Assembly: GCF_000003605.2 (NCBI RefSeq)
Contig: NW_003131862.1
Span: 78,689 to 93,241, forward strand
From: Saccoglossus kowalevskii
Lineage: Eukaryota; Hemichordata; Enteropneusta; Harrimaniidae
Length of the DNA stretch: 14,553 nucleotides
Direction: 5' to 3'
Shown piece after piece: positions 8,861 through 14,553 of this stretch. The position numbers were made by a program, and so were the translations under genes. Each line of letters starts with the position of its first letter. The stretch's first letter is position 1. Below the pieces are notes generated by a model. The model saw only the letters and a list, made by a program, of their open reading frames with translations. It had not been told where the DNA came from and did no database searches.

Positions 8861-9214
8861 TTATTATAATAATAACTTTATTGAAATCTTATCCGCAATG
8901 GGGTATTGATCAATACAATAAAGGTAATATATATAAAATTATGAAAAAAAAAGAAGTTACAAATATAACTAAAACTAATAAAATACATAACAGTTAAGAA
9001 AGAAAAACAATTGTCCCGGAGCATGTTGGGTTTGTCATCTTTCTCTTTTTTGTAGTATTTGCACTGTAGAAGGAAGTGTGTCTCATCTTCGATCTGACCA
9101 TTGTTGCATATTAAGCATTTTCTTTGGATCAGATCAATGTTTGTGTATCTGCCTATTTCTATTTACAGCGTATGTGCACTGATTCTTAGCTTGGTCATCG
9201 CCGACCTGTGTTTT
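8861..9214 (-). pseudogene. LINE-C: 3' end of a third LINE
   Basis: Minus-strand fragment of the C-terminal region that follows RT in many animal LINEs. It reads AMTKLRISAHTL (about 9166-9201), a TAA at 9163-9165 where Q is usual, IEIGRY, then a zinc-binding-like C-x2-C-x9-H-x4-C. The first two cysteines are at 9106-9117, the histidine at 9076-9078 and the last cysteine at 9061-9063, with EDETHFLLQC as the typical wording. Downstream on the minus strand are an AATAAAG signal (8876-8882) and a short TTATTATAATAATAA-type tail at 8861-8876, marking the 3' end. The copy is 5'-truncated near 9214, as is common for LINE insertions. It lies antisense in what would be the first intron of the candidate gene at 8576. 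Confidence 0.8.
8908..8919. repeat. 12-bp perfect palindrome
   Basis: TATTGATCAATA, self-complementary, in the 3' untranslated part of LINE-C. It could form a small stem-loop or cruciform. No function is assigned. Confidence 0.6.
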
Positions 9215-9218
9215 GCGT

Positions 9219-9262
9219 TAAATATATTTATTATACTATTTATTATAAATATATTTATTATA
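9219..9262. repeat. 17-bp AT direct repeat
   Basis: TAAATATATTTATTATA occurs exactly at 9219-9235 and 9246-9262, immediately beyond the 5' truncation point of LINE-C. It could be a local slippage duplication in AT-rich target DNA. Confidence 0.8.
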
Positions 9263-9540
9263 TGCGTGTATGTATATAATCTCGTTCTTTTATTAAAGTT
9301 TTCAAATTACACATACAGACAACTGATTAAGAGCGCATGTGGAATTAATTTGACGGAAGGGCACCACCAGAAGTGGAATGTTTACTGTCACATATTGCTT
9401 TCTTTTAAATTGGCTACATCTTGATTAACGAAATTAGCTAAATTAACATGCTAGTTAAAAACAAAAACAAATCCAAACGAGTTTTTAAATTGAAGGGTGT
9501 GACCTACAGTTCGAATTCTGTTGTTAATGGTCCGCGCGTG

Positions 9541-9563
9541 TCACGTGCTAAAGCTGTCACGTG
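9541..9563. promoter_or_regulatory. Twin TCACGTG E-boxes
   Basis: TCACGTG occurs at 9541-9547 and 9557-9563, 16 bp start to start, both preceded by GTG or CTG. CACGTG is bound by bHLH-zip factors such as USF, MYC/MAX and TFEB/MITF. Two copies this close are unlikely by chance in AT-rich DNA, but no transcript is known here. Confidence 0.35.
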
Positions 9564-10199
9564 ATATATACATGGTACTAGCATACTGAATGTATTGCAC
9601 CCTAGCGGTCGTACAAACTACCGGTAAACAGCGTTGTTCATTCAGTCCCGTGCCAATGCCGCAGCCGACATCGGTATAAGTTGAATCTGACCTGTATACC
9701 GTATGGTAAGTGTACAATTGTATGAAAATATATAGGAAAATGGCAACATTTGTATGATAAACATCTAACTGCATTTCTGTACTAGCTATTGGTTTCGCTC
9801 GAGTTCATTTTCATTGCCGGTAACAAAACTCCAATTTAGACCTGACAGCGTCCGTCCGGAGAGGAACAGTAATGATGTACACAAGGATAGGTAAATCACA
9901 GAACTGTGGTTAAATCTAGAAGTCGATTGTGGCACAGAGCTCGCAAGAGTAACCTTTACTTTCTTTCTACTTGACAATCGACGGTCCATTAGACTATTCA
10001 GATCAGTGTCGCGAGCTGTTGCTCGTTGTTTTGGGGTCCGGAAACACTGACAGACTATTCCAGACCAAAAACGTCAATACCACGGCTAGAATAGCAGTCA
10101 GGCTGTCCACCTGCCTTTTCAGGCACGCACTACAATTTTAGTACAGAACTGTTTTTTTTCTTCTTATGATTGGAAATTTCAAATAATTTACAAAATAAT

Positions 10200-10210
10200 C
10201 CCCCCCCCCC
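10200..10210. repeat. C11 homopolymer
   Basis: Eleven consecutive C residues in an AT-rich setting, followed by AAATAATAATAA. A likely polymorphic mononucleotide repeat. Confidence 0.9.
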
Positions 10211-10495
10211 AAATAATAATAACCACAAAATGTCAGTTGCTATACAGACTAGTCACTGTAATTATTCATTTTAATAAAGTTTTTAGTCAGACACTTTTTA
10301 TTTTCAGCCTGTAACCATGGCTACCGTTATGGTTTCACTGTAATTCAAGTTTCGTTTTTATAATTGGTAGGGTTTAAGTCTGTCATAGAATAATTGGAAA
10401 CCAGGGTTTCATATTACGTAAACACATAGTAACGGGATCAACAAAAAAACTACAGTGATAGTAGATTGTGAATTGCGGCTAAGCTGCTGATCTTT

Positions 10496-10680
10496 CAGCA
10501 CGTGCCGAGATTCGCTGCCTGAACGCTCAGCACGAGCCGAAATTACGCCCTCGGTGATAAATTTAAGAGAACATACTAGTATTCTGATTCATACTATCGA
10601 TAGTATGAAATGACGATGACGATGAAATGACGATGTAATCCTAGCTGCAAACACAAAGGATTACAAATTTCGGCTTGTGC
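10496..10680. repeat. Nested inverted and direct repeat cluster
   Basis: The left arm GCACGAGCCGAAATT (10530-10544) pairs with the right arm AATTTCGGCTTGTGC (10666-10680) at 14 of 15 positions. A second, diverged left copy, CAGCACGTGCCGAGATT, starts at 10496, 32 bp before CAGCACGAGCCGAAATT at 10528. Between the arms lie ATACTAGTAT (about 10573-10582), a 22-bp perfect palindrome (10588-10609), a GATGAC/GATGAA microsatellite (about 10607-10635) and a stem TGTAATCC/GGATTACA (about 10634-10665). This could be a small foldback element or a structured RNA or regulatory site. No transposase or flanking duplication was seen. Confidence 0.7.
10588..10609. repeat. 22-bp perfect palindrome
   Basis: The half-site TTCATACTATC is followed directly by its exact reverse complement, centred on ATCGAT. 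It ends where the bases at 10587 and 10610 (both A) no longer pair. It lies inside the inverted-repeat cluster. Confidence 0.95.
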
Positions 10681-10689
10681 CGTGATCCC

Positions 10690-11359
10690 GTAGCGTTACG
10701 TTATTCGCTTCAAACCCACAACCTGACAAGTCAAAATCTTTATTGGTCAACAGTATTAAGACTTTTTAATTCATTGTCTATATGTTTGTTAAATTGTTTA
10801 GAAAAACTGCCGTATACATTAACTGGTGATGTAGGTGGAAAGACCATTGTCGTGATGTAGCAAGCATCTGGGGGATCACCTTTAAAAACACAAAAACATT
10901 AAACAATGTAGTTTTGGTGTTTCTTGAGCCATGTACATGAATAATTTCTTATCACAAAAATATATACATTTCTCTGCTTCCTGTGTTAGAAAAATTGTAC
11001 AGTATTGCAAAGCACTGTGATTATTTTTTCATCCTTCCCTCATTGTTGTCTAAATGTCTTCATTATAAAGACAGATGAGACGCTTACATACATGGATACT
11101 AATTATACCTACATTTGTATATCACTGTACCTCAGTCTTTGTCTTAATACATCGTCATTTGGGATGATTTAGATATATAAGTGCCACTGTATTGCTGATA
11201 AGAAAGTGCATGGTAATACTGATAAATAAATACACGTATGTATGTATTTCATTGGTCTGGTTGGATTGCCAATGTAAAATGTATTAATACATCAATTGGT
11301 GAAAGCCGCCAGCAGGCAAAATGTCATTTGAATCTCTGTCTGTCTGTCTGTTTGTCTGT
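10690..11359. other. AT-rich DNA with microsatellites
   Basis: No gene recognised; the plus-strand frame at 10675-10860 shows no family motif. It contains GTATGTATGTAT at about 11236-11247, a 14-bp palindrome at 11279-11292, and a TCTG-type tract at about 11333-11360. Confidence 0.55.
11279..11292. repeat. 14-bp perfect palindrome
   Basis: ATGTATTAATACAT is self-complementary and shares the 12-bp core TGTATTAATACA with the palindrome at 2886-2899. Confidence 0.8.
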
Positions 11360-11360
11360 T
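11333..11360. repeat. CTGT tetranucleotide microsatellite
   Basis: An imperfect run of CTGT units, interrupted once by TTTG, lying directly before duplicated segment copy 1. Confidence 0.9.
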
Positions 11361-11575
11361 TAATTACTCACTCAAATAAAGAATGGGATATTTAGTCATG
11401 TGAATATGTTGTTGCCAGGACAACAGAAGGCTATAGTGTATATTATCCTTTGCATACAAGTGTATACCGAATATGTAAATGAATTAAGTTTATATTTTAT
11501 TTAAATTGTGAAAGAAAATTAACTAAAGATAAATGTAAAACAAAACATATTTTAAACCAATTATTCTGTTCACTA
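11360..11575. repeat. Duplicated segment, copy 1
   Basis: Collinear with 12318-12560. Shared blocks in order are TTTAATTACTCACT, AAATAAA, GATATTT, TTGCCAGGACAACAGAAGG with CTATA, and TTTAAACCAATTATTCT. The copies are clearly diverged between blocks and lie about 957-982 bp apart. It may be a dispersed repeat family member or an old local duplication. It contains the X-box-like site at 11411-11424. Confidence 0.65.
11411..11424. promoter_or_regulatory. RFX X-box-like site, copy 1
   Basis: GTTGCCAGGACAAC fits the RFX X-box pattern RYYNYY-WW-RRNRAC except for G in the central WW. It is in the best conserved block of the duplicated segment. Confidence 0.35.
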
Positions 11576-11674
11576 TTTGAGCTTGTCAGTATATTGTTCA
11601 TATTTGCTATGACAACAGGATTTTAATTGTTTCAATTGTCTGTTGATTAATTCTTTTCTTTCTTAAAAATCCAA

Positions 11675-11960
11675 TCGTAGTGGCCTTGATGCTTCAAATG
11701 CTTTGTGGAGAACTTCACTTTAATAAAGGGCAATGAACTCTGAATTTAAGGTGTCTAGTTTGTTGAAACAACATCTCTCACGATTGGCTGAGTCATTGAG
11801 GTCATATTGACCTTTCTTTTTTATTACTCTGTATAGGGTGTTGCGGGACTGTGCTTTGTAACAGGTAGTGATCACACGCATTATAATGCCTGGTGATGTA
11901 ACTGCCATTCTATGTACCGTAGAAGCACTGATACCTGCTAGTAATATTGTTAAACATAAT
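11675..11960 (-). other. Possible HTH-like coding relic
   Basis: A minus-strand frame at 11720-11908 extends upstream through LLAGISASTVHRM (about 11906-11945), which resembles a helix-turn-helix (GxSxSTVxR). KAQSRNTLYRVIKKKGQYDLND follows in shorter form. This wording is reminiscent of transposase N-termini, but no catalytic DDE residues are seen, and the frame ends at a TAA near 11720. It could equally be chance. Confidence 0.22.
11799..11813. promoter_or_regulatory. Perfect consensus oestrogen response element
   Basis: AGGTCATATTGACCT matches the AGGTCAnnnTGACCT inverted repeat with 3-bp spacing that steroid-type nuclear receptors bind. All 12 defined positions match. It overlaps the weak minus-strand frame at 11720-11908, so a chance or coding origin cannot be excluded. 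Confidence 0.45.
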
Positions 11961-12317
11961 TAATTAATTTTTGCTATTAGTTAATTGTCTTTTCAATACA
12001 TACAATAGCGTTTGTTTCAAGTGACGACACCAAGTATTACATAATGTGATTAATTTCTCCTGAAGACATTTGGTTCAGACAAACATTACCAGTAATACAA
12101 AAACTTAAATAGCAATAGAGTGACCAACTATGCTATAAATATATAAATAAATAAAAATAAATAACTGCTTTCATGTGAGGTTCTATAACATACAGCATGT
12201 TTTGTAGTATATACGCAAGTAGTACAATTTTGTAATCATGACAAATGCTATTTAGTTTCACTCCATCAGTTTTACTATCATTTCAATTTGTACTTATTTT
12301 TGAATATTACTTTATAT
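11961..12317. other. AT-rich spacer
   Basis: No gene or clear repeat. A run of AAATA-type simple sequence is at about 12135-12165. Confidence 0.6.
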
Positions 12318-12560
12318 TTAATTACTCACTTTAAATAAATAAATTGATATTTTTAATCATTCAGTCAATATTTGTATGTTTTGAGTGTTGCCAAGACAAC
12401 AAAAGGCTATATTTATTTGCACGATATTTCCAGTGTGTTTTATTAACTCTTCTCTCATAAGTGTAGGATGTTCTGGACTTTTTTTTCAAGAAAATATATA
12501 TTCGAGGATGAGTATGTGAATAAAAAAATCGTTTAAAACCAATATTCTCCTCATAATACC
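12318..12560. repeat. Duplicated segment, copy 2
   Basis: Homologue of 11360-11575: TTTAATTACTCACTTTAAAT, GATATTT, TTGCCAAGACAACAAAAGG with CTATA, and TTTAAAACCAATATTCT. It is somewhat longer through small insertions. A minus-strand frame across it (12361-12579) is not conserved in copy 1, which argues that it is not coding. Confidence 0.65.
12387..12400. promoter_or_regulatory. RFX X-box-like site, copy 2
   Basis: GTTGCCAAGACAAC is a full match to RYYNYY-WW-RRNRAC, the X-box pattern bound by RFX factors, which control many ciliary genes in animals. No gene start is visible nearby. Confidence 0.35.
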
Positions 12561-14529
12561 ACACCTCATTTTTAGACATCTCCGGTTACACAGGGTGTAT
12601 TTTACTGTGTGTCCACATGACAAATGCGGAGTTTAATTTTAAGATGTTGTTTATTTTAGGAAGTTTAAGCCGATAAGATAATGTGTCATGTTAGTCTTAC
12701 CTTCATTATTATGAGTTGATACCATCAGGATAACAAAAATGAAAATAAAATGGGGTCACCAGACAATTGCAAAATGTATTAGAAAATGGTCAAAATTGAC
12801 ATGGTTTCTATGGCGGGAATATTTCTTAATTTCTCAAAATTTTGCTCTGTGAATCGTGTTTTTTATTGATATGAATCATAATATTGTGAAAACATTTCAA
12901 AAAATTTACATATAAGGCGATAATAGTTTTCCATTATATACAATTAGGGGGTTCTTTCCCATAATGCATTGTACATATGTCGAGCAAAATTTGAATTTGG
13001 TTCAAACTGTCTTAAAATATGCAACTAAGATAATGAAGATCTTTTCTTCAACTGTTTCTTCTTTTCATCAGACCCAAATCATTTTTACACTGGAATTTTA
13101 GTAAGTAAATAATATTGTAATAAAATGTGGGTAAACATTTTTGTTTCTTCATTGTTTTTAAAGTGTTGTGGAAATCAATTTTACTTTCCTCAAAAATACA
13201 GAATATTCCTTCTAATCCAGCACATGGTTGAATGAAACTTGTCATTTACATAATTCTTCGTGAAAGGGGTCATAGTTTCAATGTTAAACAAAAAATTATT
13301 CTTCTTCTTCCTGAGTTGGTTCTTAGGTATACGCCCACCCCTTTCTTTCTCCTATTTTACATGTTGAGTCCCCTGGGCGTATGATTCATAATCTTTTTGA
13401 CATTTATGATGGCAGAACATGTGATCATTTAAACACACTATCTGAAAATACTAAAGGTGAATTATTTCCTTACAATGACAAAAAACAGATTTTTCACAGA
13501 AAAGATAATTTGTTTATTGAATATACTGGTATATGAAAAAGAAACAATGGATAAAATAAGCAAGATATTTGAAAAAGAAAATGTTTTTTATCAAACAAAC
13601 AGGACATTTCTTAACAAATAAGGACAAAAATATTGTTACAGTTCAATAACGACCACCCTTCCTATACAAATGAGAAATTCAAGACTCAAAATTTTTGTTT
13701 TGTTATTGAAAAACAAATATATTTTTGTTACAGAAACCTAAGATTAAATAACCATTTAACATGCTAATATGTCACACTGTTCGGATTAGTTTACTGATCC
13801 TAAAACAAATCGTATTTGACATGTATAACTTACTTTATGTACATTGTACCAAATTTGAACAAAAATTTACAAAACATGTCCAAGATATCATATCTTCAAA
13901 AAACAAAATGACTGCCATTCAGCCAACTTGGATTGAATCACTAAACCATTGCTGGTACACATTTCCCACGAAATATACTCCGCACATGCAAAGAATGAAC
14001 AAATTCAGTCTAGCGAATTCTAAAATATGATTCCAGACGAATGAATTATAAGTCCCACGTTTTTAAACTTTGTTCAAACAGGGACTAATAATATTGTTTT
14101 AAAAGGCTGATGATATAGTATAATAAATACAGACTGTTTTATCAAACTAGCAGACATATTGTTTTTTTGAAAATGTGTTGTTGTCATGCTTTTATTTCTT
14201 TTTTGTCAAATTATATACCTGTTGGGATACATGTCCAGAATACAATCACAATCACATCAAAGATTGTCAACAGCCATTTCCTTTTTTGGCCATACTACTA
14301 TATCTCTTATACATATGTAACATGTTCATTTTGTGATTTGATTAAAGATGGTCGTCTGGCGTGTAGGGATACAAACTTTGCTTGATTGAGCCTATGCTTC
14401 GTGTTCACACCCTGGTGTTGGCGATACAAACATTGTTCAAAATCTGAGTTACCTAAGGAATTTAAGTTTGTTAATTACGCATCTTTAGCTGTAGTACTGC
14501 GACAGTATATCGGTATATTGTTTTTGACT
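12561..14529. other. AT-rich DNA, no recognised gene
   Basis: Open frames (13048-13245 minus, 13761-14030 plus, 14167-14385 plus) carry no motif I recognise. A strong acceptor-like pyrimidine tract ending CATCAG (13071) and a donor-like TTTTA|GTAAGT (13101) bracket only 29 bp. A 9-bp inverted repeat, ATACGCCCA / TGGGCGTAT, lies at 13329-13337 and 13374-13382. Confidence 0.5.
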
Positions 14530-14553
14530 CCCATGTGCGAAGCACAAAATGGG
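14530..14553. repeat. Hairpin at window end
   Basis: CCCAT-GTGC-GAA-GCAC-AAA-ATGGG: a GTGC/GCAC stem with a GAA loop, extended by CCCAT/ATGGG around an AAA bulge. It may continue past the window, for example as the terminus of a repeat. Confidence 0.55.

Larger units (their letters stand above)
9263..10489. other. Unassigned region with mixed composition
   Basis: The part around 9530-10130 is richer in GC and CpG than its flanks. A minus-strand frame at 9786-9989 (67 residues) starts basic (MDRRLSSRKKVKVTL) and has a possible membrane segment (VIYLSLCTSLLFL). It has a weak start context and no family I recognise, so I do not call it a gene. Twin CACGTG boxes are at 9542-9547 and 9558-9563. 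A run of 11 C lies at 10200-10210. An acceptor-like TTTTATTTTCAG ends at 10306, followed by an X-box-like GTAACCATGGCTAC at 10311-10324. Confidence 0.5.

Noticed and set aside
9160-9172. Acceptor-like TTTCTATTTACAG as second exon of the candidate gene at 8576
   Set aside because: It is the antisense of LINE-C codons, so it is unlikely to be a native splice site.
9922-9982. 9-bp inverted repeat GTCGATTGT / ACAATCGAC with a 43-nt loop
   Set aside because: Inverted 9-mers at such distances are expected a few times by chance in a window of this size.
9786-9989. 67-residue minus-strand frame with a membrane-like segment
   Set aside because: Weak start context, no homologue recognised and no clear splice sites. 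It is recorded in the regional note, not as a gene.
13761-14030. 89-residue plus-strand frame as a gene
   Set aside because: No family motif, AT-driven composition, no promoter or splice support. Frames of this size are expected by chance here.

Overview
This window looks like intergenic or intronic DNA from an animal genome, most likely an AT-rich marine invertebrate; a mollusc or other lophotrochozoan fits but is not proven. There is no prokaryotic gene layout. The longest open frames are short and mostly random. Recognisable protein remains are decayed non-LTR retrotransposons (LINEs). Eukaryotic signals are present: splice sites, a TATA box and poly(A) signals, minisatellite and microsatellites, and a CpG-rich promoter-like patch. 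I see no intact protein-coding gene, no RNA gene and no CRISPR array.

Layout. 1-1080: a minisatellite of about 24 units of 44 bp, cut off by the window start. 1081-2480: AT-rich unique-looking DNA with a small 8-bp tandem repeat. About 2488-3047: an LTR-like block read on the minus strand (TATA box, AATAAA, TG...CA ends). 3050-4780: AT-rich, nothing coding. About 4790-5620: LINE-A, a decayed minus-strand reverse transcriptase copy. About 5625-6970: LINE-B, a plus-strand copy of a different element, placed head-to-head with LINE-A, with endonuclease, RT and C-terminal parts. 7000-7660: unexplained. 7668-8110: two diverged copies of one exon-like segment. 8520-8835: a CpG-rich patch with NRF1- and YY1-like motifs and a possible first coding exon (8576-8720) ending in a good splice donor. 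8861-9214: LINE-C, the 3' end of a third LINE, antisense to that candidate gene. 9430-10480: unassigned, with twin CACGTG boxes. 10490-10690: a cluster of inverted and direct repeats around a 22-bp perfect palindrome. 11360-11575 and 12318-12560: a diverged duplicated segment pair, each copy with an RFX X-box-like site. 11799-11813: a perfect consensus oestrogen response element. 12600-14553: AT-rich, no recognised gene.

The LINEs were identified by reading conserved peptide motifs through frameshifts and stops. They are inactive: frames are broken repeatedly, several glutamines are now stops, and the catalytic YADD box of LINE-A reads YAND. The strongest leads for something not already catalogued are the exon-like pair at 7668-8110, the candidate promoter and first exon at 8520-8720, and the palindrome cluster at 10490-10690. 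None can be called a new system from sequence alone.
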